Shown here: piece after piece, positions 34,838 to 43,808 of the stretch
How the letters are laid out: each line of letters opens with the position of its first letter
Position numbering within the stretch: the first letter of the stretch is position 1
Source of the DNA: Paludibacteraceae bacterium
GTDB lineage: Bacteria; Bacteroidota; Bacteroidia; Bacteroidales; Paludibacteraceae
Direction: 5' to 3'
NCBI GenBank assembly: GCA_028694915.1
Contig: JAQVJY010000002.1
Coordinates: 128,401-192,400, forward strand
Length of the DNA: 64,000 nt
Position numbers and translations under genes: made by a program
The notes under the pieces: model-generated
The model's input: only the letters and a program-made list of their open reading frames with translations
Database searches by the model: none
Told to the model about the DNA's origin: nothing

Positions 34838-35740
34838 TTAGTTATTAATTAAAGACTTATCAAGTTCGAGTTGCGCTTTCAACTCGTTGATAGATTCAAA
34901 TTTACGTTCGTCGCGCAACCGTTTACGGAATCGAATAATCAGTGTCGCTCCATATATATCTTTTTCAAAATCAATTATATGGACTTCTATAGTTTGCTTT
35001 TGACCAGACAATGTTGGTCGTGTACCAATATTTAACATACCTTGAAATAGAACATGGTCAAACATAACATCCACCGCATAAACGCCTCCTTTAGGAATTA
35101 ATTTGGAAACATCCAATTGCAAATTGGCGGTAGGGAATCCAATTTGACGTCCTATTTGATTACCCGACACCACAACTCCTTGCATGGTATAAGGTGAACC
35201 AAGTAATTCGTTGGCTTTCATAATATCTCCTTCCAGCAAGAACGTACGAATTTTAGAAGAACTAACTGTTAGATTTTCAGCAATAAAAGGTTGACAAGCA
35301 ATAACCTCAACTCCTATTTTTTCTCCTAACTGCACATAATCGTCAAACGTTCCCAACCGATCACTTCCAAAATGATGATCATAACCAACCACTAATTTTT
35401 GCACCCGATATGTATCATGCAATAATTTCAAAAAATCATATGAAGTGATTGCGGCCATATTTTCATCAAAATTGAGCATCAAACAATTTTGTAAACCCAA
35501 TTCAGAAAAAATGGCTAACTTTTCGGACGAAGTGGTCAATAGTTTAATATCTGAATTGGGGGACAAAATACGTTGAGGAGAATCGACAAACGAAACTACC
35601 AAAGATTCCAATCCAAATTGTGTTGAATACATATTCAACTGGTTCAACAAAAAACGATGCCCTAAATGAACGCCATCGAAAAAACCGATAGTCGCCACCG
35701 TATTTTGATTTGGCCTGTTTATGTTGGAAAGAATGTTCAC
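34838..35740 (-). CDS. ribF: Bifunctional riboflavin kinase/FAD synthetase
   Basis: 300-residue RibF making FMN then FAD. N-terminal nucleotidyltransferase domain begins with VATIGFFDGVHLGHR (GFFDGVHLGH is the adenylyltransferase signature) and includes LVVGYDHHFGSDRLG. The C-terminal kinase domain has GNQIGRQIGFPTANLQLD near residue 195 and GVYAVDV. The only suitable start is GTG at 35740. A -7 box is 20 bases upstream. Usual family length. Confidence 0.95.
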   Translation of the reverse strand: MNILSNINRPNQNTVATIGFFDGVHLGHRFLLNQLNMYSTQFGLESLVVSFVDSPQRILSPNSDIKLLTTSSEKLAIFSELGLQNCLMLNFDENMAAITSYDFLKLLHDTYRVQKLVVGYDHHFGSDRLGTFDDYVQLGEKIGVEVIACQPFIAENLTVSSSKIRTFLLEGDIMKANELLGSPYTMQGVVVSGNQIGRQIGFPTANLQLDVSKLIPKGGVYAVDVMFDHVLFQGMLNIGTRPTLSGQKQTIEVHIIDFEKDIYGATLIIRFRKRLRDERKFESINELKAQLELDKSLINN

Positions 35741-35759
35741 CTTAAAAAAAATTGAGTGA

Positions 35760-35791
35760 CAAAGTTAAACAAAAAAGAAGAAAAAGAGAAA
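35760..35791 (-). promoter_or_regulatory. Promoter of ribF-M3 peptidase unit
   Basis: Minus-strand -7 TAACTTTG (35767-35760) and TTTC (35791-35788) in the -33 position, 20-base spacer. Confidence 0.55.
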
Positions 35792-35832
35792 CTTTCAAAA
35801 AACGGAGAAAATAGTGCCCAAATAATTAAAAA

Positions 35833-35862
35833 TTAATGCCCCAATGGCGGGCATAAAAAAAT
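35833..35862 (-). terminator. Terminator of uvrC
   Basis: AATGCCC / GGGCAT hairpin (loop CAATGGC) with an A/T tract, 11 bases beyond the uvrC stop. Confidence 0.6.
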
Positions 35863-35872
35863 TACGCAATTC

Positions 35873-37687
35873 TCAAGCGGTTATTTCGGGATGAAAATAA
35901 TTGTAAATTATTGATGCTTTGTGAGTTCCTACAATTTTTTCTAAATCAATTTTTTCAGCATTCTGGATACGTTTTATACTTTTGAAGTGTTGAAGTAGCT
36001 CAATTTTGGTTTTTTCGCCAATTCCGCGAATGGTATCTAGTTCAGAAGCAATTTGATTTTTACTTCGCTTGTCGCGATGAAACGAAATGGCAAATCGATG
36101 AACTTCGTCTTGAATAGATGCCAAAAATTTAAATAAAAAATCAGTCGGTTTTAAACCTATGGCTGCTGGTGGAAAGCCATACAACAATTCACTAGTACGA
36201 TGGCGATTGTCTTTGGCTAAACCTGCAATAGGAATTTTTAGTTGAAGCTCATCTTCTACCACTTGACGCACAACTTCCATCTGACCTTTACCTCCATCGG
36301 TTATAATTAAGTCGGGTAGAGTAGTGCCTTCATTAATCATTCGTTGATACCGTCGACGAACAACTTCTTGCATCGAGGCATAATCATCGGGGCCATCGAC
36401 AGTTTTTATCGTGTATTTGCGATAATCTTTTTTAGACGGACGCGCTTTTTTGAATACCACACAAGCCGCCACAGCATCGTCACCAGAAATATTAGAGTTA
36501 TCAAAACATTCGATGGTTTGGGGTAAATTGGGTAAATGCAATACCGTTTGAATTTCCTTCATTAAACGAATAGCCCGTTGATCAGGATTTAACTTTTCGG
36601 CTTGCTTCAACTTATCCAATTTGTACTGCCGCACATTTTGCATCGAAAGATCTAGTAACTTTTTCTTATCGCCACGTTGAGGCACTATAATTTCTAGTTT
36701 TTCATCGATGAAATCGGGTTCAAATGGGACAACTAATGTATGAGATGTACTGCTTAATCGTTCACGCAATTCTAAAATAGCAAAGGCCAAAAGTTCTGTC
36801 TTTTGTTCCTCTATTTTTTTCTGATATTCTATTGTAAAACCCTGAACTACAGAACCTTTTGAGATTCTAAGAATGTTTATATAAGCGGAACTATCGTCCT
36901 CATCGTAAGCAAATACATCCAAATTATCATCGCTGGTGGTCGTAATAACCGTTTTTGATTGATATTTAACGATGGAATCGTACTTTTCCTTAAGTTTTTG
37001 AGCTTCTTCAAAACGTTGTTTTTCAGCCAATTCACGCATTTGAGCCAACAAATAATTAGTTATTTCGTGGCTATTTCCTTTTGCTATTTCCTTGATTTCA
37101 TCGATCATTTTTCGATATTCTAACTGCGATTGTAAACCTTCGCAAACGCCGGTACAATTATGAATGTGGTATTGTAAGCAAACTTTGAATTTGTTAGCTT
37201 TAATGGTTTCTTCAGTTAATGGTAAGCGGCAGGTACGAATAGGGTAGAGTTCGCGCACTAAATCTAACAACGTGTCTAAGGTCCATACAGAACTATACGG
37301 TCCAAAAAAATCGGCACCTTTTATCACTGTACGCGTTTTGAATACACGAGGAAAAGGTTCTTTGGTAATACAAAGCCACGGATAAGTTTTACCGTCTTTA
37401 AGTAAAATATTATAACGTGGCTGATATTTTTTTATTAAATTATTTTCAAGCAACAACGCTTCATTCTCCGAATTGACGACGATATATTTCAAGTCAACAA
37501 TATGTTTAACTAAAATATTAGTTTTAGGAGAATCGTGTACTTTGTTGAAATACGAAGAAACGCGGCGTTTCAGATTTTTGGCCTTGCCCACATAAATAAT
37601 AACACCATCGGCGTTAAAAAATTGATACACCCCAGGAGAGTCGGGAAGTAGTGCTATTTGTTCTTTTATGTGATCACGCGTACGCAT
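35873..37687 (-). CDS. uvrC: Excinuclease ABC subunit C
   Basis: 604-residue UvrC, which makes the dual incisions in nucleotide excision repair. N-terminal GIY-YIG nuclease: PDSPGVYQFFNADGVIIYVG with KAKNLKRRVSSYF; a UVR (UvrB-binding) helix pair near residue 205-240 (AQMRELAEKQRFEEAQKLKE); the RNase H-like second nuclease around ECFDNSNISGDDAVA; and a C-terminal helix-hairpin-helix (LDTIRGIGEKTKIELLQHF). The ATG at 37687 is used; the frame extends two codons to a TTG. uvrB is also in this window. Confidence 0.97.
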   Translation of the reverse strand: MRTRDHIKEQIALLPDSPGVYQFFNADGVIIYVGKAKNLKRRVSSYFNKVHDSPKTNILVKHIVDLKYIVVNSENEALLLENNLIKKYQPRYNILLKDGKTYPWLCITKEPFPRVFKTRTVIKGADFFGPYSSVWTLDTLLDLVRELYPIRTCRLPLTEETIKANKFKVCLQYHIHNCTGVCEGLQSQLEYRKMIDEIKEIAKGNSHEITNYLLAQMRELAEKQRFEEAQKLKEKYDSIVKYQSKTVITTTSDDNLDVFAYDEDDSSAYINILRISKGSVVQGFTIEYQKKIEEQKTELLAFAILELRERLSSTSHTLVVPFEPDFIDEKLEIIVPQRGDKKKLLDLSMQNVRQYKLDKLKQAEKLNPDQRAIRLMKEIQTVLHLPNLPQTIECFDNSNISGDDAVAACVVFKKARPSKKDYRKYTIKTVDGPDDYASMQEVVRRRYQRMINEGTTLPDLIITDGGKGQMEVVRQVVEDELQLKIPIAGLAKDNRHRTSELLYGFPPAAIGLKPTDFLFKFLASIQDEVHRFAISFHRDKRSKNQIASELDTIRGIGEKTKIELLQHFKSIKRIQNAEKIDLEKIVGTHKASIIYNYFHPEITA

Positions 37688-37713
37688 GGACAATTTAAAT
37701 TTAGCCCACCTGA

Positions 37714-38238
37714 CTAATAATGAATCAATGAATCGACCATGATATCTTTGTCAAACTGTTCACGACCTTTTAAGAAATCAAGTTCTACCAAGAAATTGAC
37801 ATAGATTTTTTTAACTCCAAATTTGCGAATTAACTCGCAAGCAGCCTTCATCGTTCCACCTGTAGCCAATAAATCGTCGTGAACCAACACCACATCATCG
37901 GAAGTTAAAGCATCTTTATGAAGTTCAATAACGTCAACTCCATATTCCTTTGCGTAACTTACTTCAATGGTTTCAGCTGGTAATTTTCCCTTTTTACGTA
38001 CGGGTACAAAACCAACACCCAATTTATTTCCCAAAACTGGCGCCATAATAAATCCGCGCGATTCTATACCAATTACTTTGGTGATGCCTTTATCTTTATA
38101 AAGACGATACATCTCATCTTCAAAATACTTCATACAGCCCGGATTTTTAAAGGCTGTGGTTAAATCTTTAAACACAATTCCCGGAATTGGAAAATCAATC
38201 ACATCGCGAATGTTGCTTTTTACTTCTTCTATTGTCAT
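37714..38238 (-). CDS. apt: Adenine phosphoribosyltransferase
   Basis: 174-residue type I phosphoribosyltransferase salvaging adenine to AMP. Signature: FPIPGIVFKDLTTAFKNPG, VIGIESRGFIMAPVLG and the PRPP-binding VVLVHDDLLATGGTMKAACE near residues 116-135. The gene begins 15 bases beyond one parS-like palindrome and probably shares the mnmG transcript. uvrC follows after 26 bases. Confidence 0.95.
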   Translation of the reverse strand: MTIEEVKSNIRDVIDFPIPGIVFKDLTTAFKNPGCMKYFEDEMYRLYKDKGITKVIGIESRGFIMAPVLGNKLGVGFVPVRKKGKLPAETIEVSYAKEYGVDVIELHKDALTSDDVVLVHDDLLATGGTMKAACELIRKFGVKKIYVNFLVELDFLKGREQFDKDIMVDSLIHY

Positions 38239-38252
38239 AATAAATATATTTA

Positions 38253-38268
38253 TGTTCCACGTGGAACT
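38253..38268. other. parS-like site 1
   Basis: Contains the 14-bp perfect palindrome GTTCCACGTGGAAC (38254-38267), a close variant of the chromosomal ParB-binding site consensus TGTTTCACGTGAAACA. It lies between apt and mnmG, 15 bases from the apt start. A second copy is centred 44 bases away. Confidence 0.8.
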
Positions 38269-38291
38269 TTTATCAATTTACTCTTCAACTA

Positions 38292-38317
38292 TTATTTGTT
38301 CCACGTGGAACAAATAA
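38292..38317. other. parS-like site 2, extended palindrome
   Basis: TGTTCCACGTGGAACA core within a 26-bp perfect palindrome spanning these coordinates, beginning three bases after the mnmG stop codon. It could also form an RNA hairpin at the mnmG 3' end, but there is no T tract. Confidence 0.83.
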
Positions 38318-38320
38318 ACT

Positions 38321-40198
38321 TTAACGACCCAATAAAACCAATAAAACATTAACATCATTAGGAGAAATACCTGGAATTCGACTAGCTTGTCCAATGGTTT
38401 TTGGTTTTATTTTAATCAATTTTTGACGAGCTTCTGTTGAAAGCGATAAGAGGTTTTCATAATCAAATTTGTCTGCGATTACAATATGCTCTAGTCGTTG
38501 CAACTTGTCAGCAATTAATTTTTCTCTCTCTATATAGCCCGAATACTTAATCAAAATTTCAGAAGCTTCTAAAATTTCTTCTCTTCTAAGTTCTTCGATT
38601 TGGGAAATTTTTTCTTTGAACTCTGGTAAATTATTTTCTAAAATAGAAATATTTAATTGAGGACGAAGAATTAAATCGTACAATTTTGTTGACTGTTTGA
38701 GCGATGCTGTTTCTAATGTTTCCAATAAAGGATTAATTTCTGCTGCCTTTACAGAATATTCTTTGGTAAACAAAAGCAAAGATTGTATAGCATCTTGTTT
38801 CGTTTTTAATAAGTCCAATCGGTGGCGATTAGCCAATCCTGCAAGATACGATTTTTCAGTTAACCGTGCATCAGCATCGTCTTGACGTAATAAAATACGA
38901 TATTCTGCACGCGAAGTAAACATACGGTATGGTTCGTCAACTCCCTTGGTTACTAAGTCATCAATCAACACACCAATGTAAGCTTCGTCTCTGCTTAATA
39001 TAAATTTTTGACCACCATGACAATTGATATGTGCATTCATTCCGGCAATCAAACCTTGTCCGGCTGCTTCTTCATAACCTGTGGTACCATTAATCTGTCC
39101 AGCAAAAAATAGATTTTTTACTAACTTTGTTTCTAACGTATGCGTTAATTGAGTAGGATCAAAAAAATCGTACTCAATAGCGTAACCTGGACGATAGGCT
39201 TTTACATTTTCTAAACCAGGAATGGTTTTCAACGCTTCGAACTGAACATCAATTGGAAGTGATGATGAAAAACCATTCAAATAATATTCTTGTGTATAAG
39301 CGCCTTCTGGCTCTAAAAATAGTTGATGTTGATCTTTATCCGCAAATGTTACTATTTTAGTTTCGATACTAGGACAGTAACGAGGTCCGATACTATGTAT
39401 TTGACCATTGTATAATGGTGAATATGGTAAACCGCCTCTTAATATTTCGTGTGTTGAAGAATTGGTATAAGTAATCCAACAGCTGCGTTGTGGTAAAGGA
39501 CGAGGCTTATAATCTAGAAACGAAAATTTATGAAAATCATCTTCGCCCACTTGTTCTGCCATTTTCGAGAAATCAATAGAATTTCCATTCAATCGTACAG
39601 GTGTTCCTGTTTTCATACGATCTGTAGAAAATCCCATTTCTTTTAATTGTTCCGTTACACCAAATGAAGATGGTTCTGCAATGCGACCACCTACTAATTG
39701 TGTTTTACCAATATGCATCAATCCATTTAAAAATGTACCAGTGGTAAGAACAACCGAAGTAGCCGTAAAATCAACATTCATACTTGTTTTACAACCTGTA
39801 ACAGCTCCGTTTGAAAAATGAAGTTGTGTTACTGTATCTTGCCAAATATCGAGATTGGGAGTAGCATCTAGTATTTCACGCCATTTAATAATAAATTGCA
39901 TTCTGTCAGATTGTGAACGAGGACTCCACATGGCAGGACCTTTTGATTTATTGAGCATACGGAATTGTATAGCAGTGGCATCGGTCACAATACCCATGAA
40001 ACCTCCAAGAGCATCAATTTCCCGAACAATTTGTCCTTTAGCTATTCCTCCTATGGCAGGATTACAACTCATCTGGCCAATTTTGTTCATATCCATCGTT
40101 ATTAACAATGTTTTTGAACCCATGTTAGCAGCAGCACAAGCCGCTTCACAGCCTGCATGTCCTGCACCTATCACAATTACGTCGTAATTAAATATCAT
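38321..40198 (-). CDS. mnmG: tRNA uridine-5-carboxymethylaminomethyl modification enzyme MnmG
   Basis: 625-residue FAD enzyme (GidA) that with MnmE modifies wobble uridine 34 of several tRNAs. N-terminal FAD site [20 protein letters not shown]; family blocks [30 protein letters not shown], the second dinucleotide region [20 protein letters not shown] near residue 368, and [18 protein letters not shown] near 430; C-terminal MnmE-binding helical domain. mnmG often lies near the replication origin; here a parS pair lies immediately after it. Confidence 0.97.
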   Translation of the reverse strand: MIFNYDVIVIGAGHAGCEAACAAANMGSKTLLITMDMNKIGQMSCNPAIGGIAKGQIVREIDALGGFMGIVTDATAIQFRMLNKSKGPAMWSPRSQSDRMQFIIKWREILDATPNLDIWQDTVTQLHFSNGAVTGCKTSMNVDFTATSVVLTTGTFLNGLMHIGKTQLVGGRIAEPSSFGVTEQLKEMGFSTDRMKTGTPVRLNGNSIDFSKMAEQVGEDDFHKFSFLDYKPRPLPQRSCWITYTNSSTHEILRGGLPYSPLYNGQIHSIGPRYCPSIETKIVTFADKDQHQLFLEPEGAYTQEYYLNGFSSSLPIDVQFEALKTIPGLENVKAYRPGYAIEYDFFDPTQLTHTLETKLVKNLFFAGQINGTTGYEEAAGQGLIAGMNAHINCHGGQKFILSRDEAYIGVLIDDLVTKGVDEPYRMFTSRAEYRILLRQDDADARLTEKSYLAGLANRHRLDLLKTKQDAIQSLLLFTKEYSVKAAEINPLLETLETASLKQSTKLYDLILRPQLNISILENNLPEFKEKISQIEELRREEILEASEILIKYSGYIEREKLIADKLQRLEHIVIADKFDYENLLSLSTEARQKLIKIKPKTIGQASRIPGISPNDVNVLLVLLGR

Positions 40199-40571
40199 CA
40201 GATTTTAAATAAAAAAGAAAGAGCAAAATTACTATTTTTTTATGGGAAAAACAATTGGTTAAAAACTGTTGAAAAGTTGTTATCTAATTTTGAAAAGATC
40301 TGATAAAAAAGACTTGCATTATTCAAATAGAAAAATCTATAATGGAATTTTAAAATAAACAATGAACATTCGAGTTTTTTTAATTTTTAGTTATCAACTA
40401 GTTATTAATACCTATAGTTTATATATAACTGATTGAATTTTAAATAACTAAAAATGTTATGAGCCTTTTCAACAGACTATTATTATCTTTATATTTTATA
40501 TTTTAAATAGTAAAAAGAATATAATCTATATTTAGTGTTGAATAAATAATTGTAAACTTAAAATAACGCCT
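40199..40571. other. AT-rich intergenic region, no gene
   Basis: 373 bases of very AT-rich sequence between the mnmG start and the end of the SPASM radical SAM gene. Apart from the mnmG promoter I see no ORF, RNA fold or clear DnaA-box cluster; imperfect motifs such as GTTATCAAC occur. Confidence 0.6.
40224..40255 (-). promoter_or_regulatory. Putative promoter of mnmG
   Basis: Minus-strand -7 TAATTTTG (40231-40224), ATTG at 40255-40252 in the -33 position, 20-base spacer; about 26 bases before the ATG. Confidence 0.55.
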
Positions 40572-41555
40572 TTATTCCGAACAATTTTGACACATATCTA
40601 TACTTTTACGATTCGATAAAATTCTTTTTCTGAATGATAATGCTTTATCGTTATTCCAAAGCTCTTTTACACTATATTTATTAAGATTGCCATAACTAAA
40701 ATTGGCGTTTTTATCGAAACAACAAGGTAATAATTCACCGTCGGTAGTAATTACAGCACTTTGCCACATACGTAAGCAACGATTATGTAATTTCTTTTTT
40801 AATTCCCAATTTCCATTTATAGTTTTGTAACGACTATATTTTTTGATAGTTGGAATGAGTTCTGTTTTTTTGGTATAATTATAAATTTGGGCAGTTTTAA
40901 TCGTTATTTTTTGAACTTTCATTTTTTGAGCTATTTTTTTGAAAGTTTCTATTTCATGTTCATTATGGCGAAAAACAATCATTTGCAATTCTATTGCTGG
41001 AAAACAACTTTTTTGAGTCTTTTTTTCGGCATTAATAAATTCGATAGCTTGGAGTGTTTTATTCAAATTTCCACCTATTCGATAAGTTTCATAAGTTTCT
41101 TGTGTTACGCCGTCTAAAGAAATAATAATTTTTTTCAATCCTGATTTTACTATTTTTGATGCAACAGTTTGATTTATATTTTGCGCATTGGTTGAAGTGG
41201 CCGTATATATATTTTTAGTGTTAGCATAGGCAATCATATCGAAAATAGTAGGCGACAGAAATGGTTCACCTTGAAAATAGAGTAGTAAATAGAGTAAAGT
41301 AGGTCCAACTTCATCGATAACTCTTTTATATAAATCAAAATCCATTAATTTATTTGCGCGAACTATACTATCTGATCCTAATGCACATTCGGGGCAACGT
41401 AATTGGCAAATAGCTGCAGGTTCAATAGAAAGCGAAACAGGCATTCCACCTACTTTTCCAGATTTAGAAACGTTTGAAATAGCGTAAGTTACCCTATTTT
41501 TTAGTAAATTTAGAACTTTATTTAGAGTTACTTTATGTAAAAAATGTGTTTTCAT
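40572..41555 (-). CDS. Radical SAM/SPASM protein of unknown substrate
   Basis: 327-residue radical SAM protein. The [4Fe-4S] motif CQLRCPEC (CxxxCxxC) is near residues 52-59; a C-terminal SPASM region has CLRMW, GELLPCCFDKN and CQNC, able to bind an auxiliary cluster. Such proteins modify peptides, or act on cofactors or sugars. No peptide substrate gene or transporter is nearby, so no function is given. The gene is isolated, flanked by AT-rich gaps, and itself rich in Lys/Asn/Ile codons with A/T, more so than its neighbours, so horizontal acquisition is possible. A -7 box lies just upstream. Confidence 0.85.
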   Translation of the reverse strand: MKTHFLHKVTLNKVLNLLKNRVTYAISNVSKSGKVGGMPVSLSIEPAAICQLRCPECALGSDSIVRANKLMDFDLYKRVIDEVGPTLLYLLLYFQGEPFLSPTIFDMIAYANTKNIYTATSTNAQNINQTVASKIVKSGLKKIIISLDGVTQETYETYRIGGNLNKTLQAIEFINAEKKTQKSCFPAIELQMIVFRHNEHEIETFKKIAQKMKVQKITIKTAQIYNYTKKTELIPTIKKYSRYKTINGNWELKKKLHNRCLRMWQSAVITTDGELLPCCFDKNANFSYGNLNKYSVKELWNNDKALSFRKRILSNRKSIDMCQNCSE

Positions 41556-41578
41556 CTTTTATTTGGGCTTATTTTATG

Positions 41579-41586
41579 CAAAAATA
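41579..41586 (-). promoter_or_regulatory. Putative -7 box of the SPASM gene
   Basis: Minus-strand TATTTTTG, 24 bases before the ATG; -33 not evident. Confidence 0.4.
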
Positions 41587-41707
41587 CATTTTATTATTTA
41601 ATATATTATAACAATTAAGTTTTTAGTTATCAACAAATTAAAATAATAAAATTAACATTAAGTAATTTTTTTTCTTTAAATAGAACCTTATTTATATAAA
41701 GAATTAC

Positions 41708-41715
41708 TATCTTTG
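41708..41715 (+). promoter_or_regulatory. Putative -7 box of the TPR lipoprotein gene
   Basis: TATCTTTG, perfect TAnnTTTG match, about 52 bases before the ATG at 41768. Confidence 0.5.
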
Positions 41716-41767
41716 CATGCTGTGAACTGAATGATTTTCTTTAACTTAATAATAAAATTTTATTTGT

Positions 41768-43471
41768 ATGAAAAAACAATCTCTTATCCTGACTCTAGCG
41801 GTAGCAGTATTGGTGTTATTCGCATGTAAACCACCTAAAGAATTTTTGAACGATTTGAAGGTGTCTGTAAATCCATTGGAATCTCACGCTGGAAAAATTG
41901 AGGTTACCATTGATGGAACGTTCCCTGTGAAATATTTCACACGTAATATGGTTTTAACTGTAACTCCAGTTTTAAGATCAAAAACGTCTGATGCTACATT
42001 CAAAGCAGAACCAGTTTCTTATCAAGGTGAAAAAGTAAAAGGTAACGATTCTTCTATTTCTTACAAAATGGGTGGTAACTATACTCAAAAAGCAGTATTT
42101 ACTTACGATCCTGCTATGGAAAGCTCTGAACTTTGGTTAGAAGTTGAAGCAAAAATCAAAGATAAAGTGTATACTATTCCTGCTGTAAAAGTAGCTGATG
42201 GTGTTAACATTACTCCACTTTTAGTAGCTTTACAACCAGGTGAAGTGGCTGCTAAAATTGAAAAAGATCAATTCCAACGTGTTATTGAAGAACGTCAAGA
42301 AGCTGAAATTAAATTTTTGATTCAAAAATCTGAAATTCGTAAATCAGAAGTTCAATCAGAAACTGTTGTTGCTTTAACTAAACGTATCGAAGAAGCTAGC
42401 AAAGCTGCTAATATTGAAATGAAAGGTTTGGAAGTTGCTTCTTACGCATCACCTGATGGTGGTATCGAATTGAATGAAAAATTGGCTGACAAACGTGATA
42501 AAGAATCTGTGAAATTTGTCAACAAAGAGTTGAAAAAATTGAAAGCTACAGTAACTATTGATTCTAAATTTACAGCTGAAGACTGGGATGGTTTCCAAAA
42601 ATTAATGGAAGGTTCTAACATCCAAGACAAAGAAGTTATTTTACGCGTGTTGTCAATGTATTCTGACCCAGAACAACGTGAAAAAGAAATCAAAAACTTA
42701 TCTGCAGCTTACAAATCAATTGCTGATGAAATTTTACCACAATTGCGTCGTTCTAAAATGACTTTATTGATTGATGTTATTGGTCGTTCGGATGCTGAAA
42801 TTGATTCTTTGGCAAAAGTTAATGCTGATACGCTTTCTGTTGAAGAGTTGCTTTATGCTGGAACATTGGCTACTGATTTAGCTAAAAAAGAGGCTGTTTA
42901 TACAAAAGCTACTGAAGTTTATCCTTCAGAATATCGTGGCTTTAACAACTTAGGCGTAGTTAAATACGAACAAGGTGATGTAGCTGCTGCTGGTCGTTGT
43001 TTTGCAAAAGCTTTAGAATTGGCTCCTAAAAATGCTGCTGTCAACTTTAACTCAGGTTTAGTTGCTTTGGCAAACGGTGACGATGCAAAAGCTGAAGAAT
43101 TTTTTGGTAATGCTGGTGGTGTAGGCGATGCTTTGAACTATGTAAATGGTGCTATCGCTATCAAAAAAGCTGATTACAAAAAAGCAGTAACTTTATTTGG
43201 TAACGCTAAAATGAACAATGCAGCCTTGGCTAAAATCTTAACTAAAGATTATGCTGGTGCACGTTCAATCCTTGATGGCGTAGAAAAACCAACTGCTACT
43301 ACTAATTATTTGTTAGCTATTGTTGGTGCTCGTACTAACGATCGCGAATTGGCTAAAGTAAATTTACAAAAAGCCGTTGCTGCTGATGCTAAATTGAAAG
43401 CAAAAGCTGTGAAAGATGTAGAATTTATGGAATTTATGAAAGATGAAGCTTTTGCTGCTATCGTAAAATAA
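41768..43471 (+). CDS. TPR lipoprotein with OmpA-like motif
   Basis: 567-residue lipoprotein: signal peptide and lipobox in LAVAVLVLFACKPPKE (acylated Cys 20). A beta-rich N-terminal region is followed by a helical part with ASYASPDGGIELNEKLADKR near residue 225, resembling the OmpA-family motif (ASPEG..N..LSxxRA) that binds peptidoglycan. The C-terminal part has tetratricopeptide repeats, e.g. YRGFNNLGVVKYEQGDVAAA and AVNFNSGLVALANGDDAKAE. Strong codon bias to T-ending, frequently used codons and a good promoter suggest high expression. Probably an outer-membrane lipoprotein supporting the envelope. Name and role not known to me. Confidence 0.85.
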   Translation: MKKQSLILTLAVAVLVLFACKPPKEFLNDLKVSVNPLESHAGKIEVTIDGTFPVKYFTRNMVLTVTPVLRSKTSDATFKAEPVSYQGEKVKGNDSSISYKMGGNYTQKAVFTYDPAMESSELWLEVEAKIKDKVYTIPAVKVADGVNITPLLVALQPGEVAAKIEKDQFQRVIEERQEAEIKFLIQKSEIRKSEVQSETVVALTKRIEEASKAANIEMKGLEVASYASPDGGIELNEKLADKRDKESVKFVNKELKKLKATVTIDSKFTAEDWDGFQKLMEGSNIQDKEVILRVLSMYSDPEQREKEIKNLSAAYKSIADEILPQLRRSKMTLLIDVIGRSDAEIDSLAKVNADTLSVEELLYAGTLATDLAKKEAVYTKATEVYPSEYRGFNNLGVVKYEQGDVAAAGRCFAKALELAPKNAAVNFNSGLVALANGDDAKAEEFFGNAGGVGDALNYVNGAIAIKKADYKKAVTLFGNAKMNNAALAKILTKDYAGARSILDGVEKPTATTNYLLAIVGARTNDRELAKVNLQKAVAADAKLKAKAVKDVEFMEFMKDEAFAAIVK

Positions 43472-43491
43472 GTTCGTATTACAATACAAAT

Positions 43492-43526
43492 CAAAAACGG
43501 CTGCTCCAAAAGAGTGGCCGTTTTTA
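43492..43526 (+). terminator. Terminator of the TPR lipoprotein gene
   Basis: AAAACGGCTGCTC / GAGTGGCCGTTTTT hairpin with T tract, 20 bases after the stop. Confidence 0.85.
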
Positions 43527-43562
43527 TATTTATAGAATAATTGATTAATAGAATCAAAGAAT

Positions 43563-43808
43563 ATGGTAAAACAAAACAATATGCTGCAAGCACTTAAGGT
43601 GGCGCGTAAACAGAGCAGGGAAGAAGAAATTGCGCAATTCGGACATCCGATAAATCATCGGAACGTATTTAAAAACAAGAAGAAGTATGATCGGAAACGG
43701 GATAAGGCGAACGAAGGCAGTTCGCCTTATTTGTTTTTACAATGGTCGATAAATAGGGAAATTTACAGGGCTAATTTAGTTTTGTTTCCAACTAAACTTA
43801 CCAAGTAA
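43563..43808 (+). CDS. Small basic protein, probably real
   Basis: 81 codons. The first part (LKVARKQSREEEIAQFGHPI ... KKKYDRKRD) is strongly basic with an REEEIAQFGHPI core that resembles short conserved Bacteroidetes hypotheticals of about 50 residues; the last 25 codons are less protein-like and the end overlaps the convergent GT2 gene by 33 bases. The Met at residue 7 is an alternative start. Function unknown; a basic surface suggests nucleic-acid or ribosome binding, as a guess. Confidence 0.5.
   Translation: MVKQNNMLQALKVARKQSREEEIAQFGHPINHRNVFKNKKKYDRKRDKANEGSSPYLFLQWSINREIYRANLVLFPTKLTK

Noticed and set aside
40199-40571. Replication origin in the AT-rich gap beside mnmG
   Set aside because: No dnaA gene, no cluster of TTATCCACA-like boxes, and genes on both sides run in the same direction, so no strand switch is seen; parS alone only shows ori proximity.
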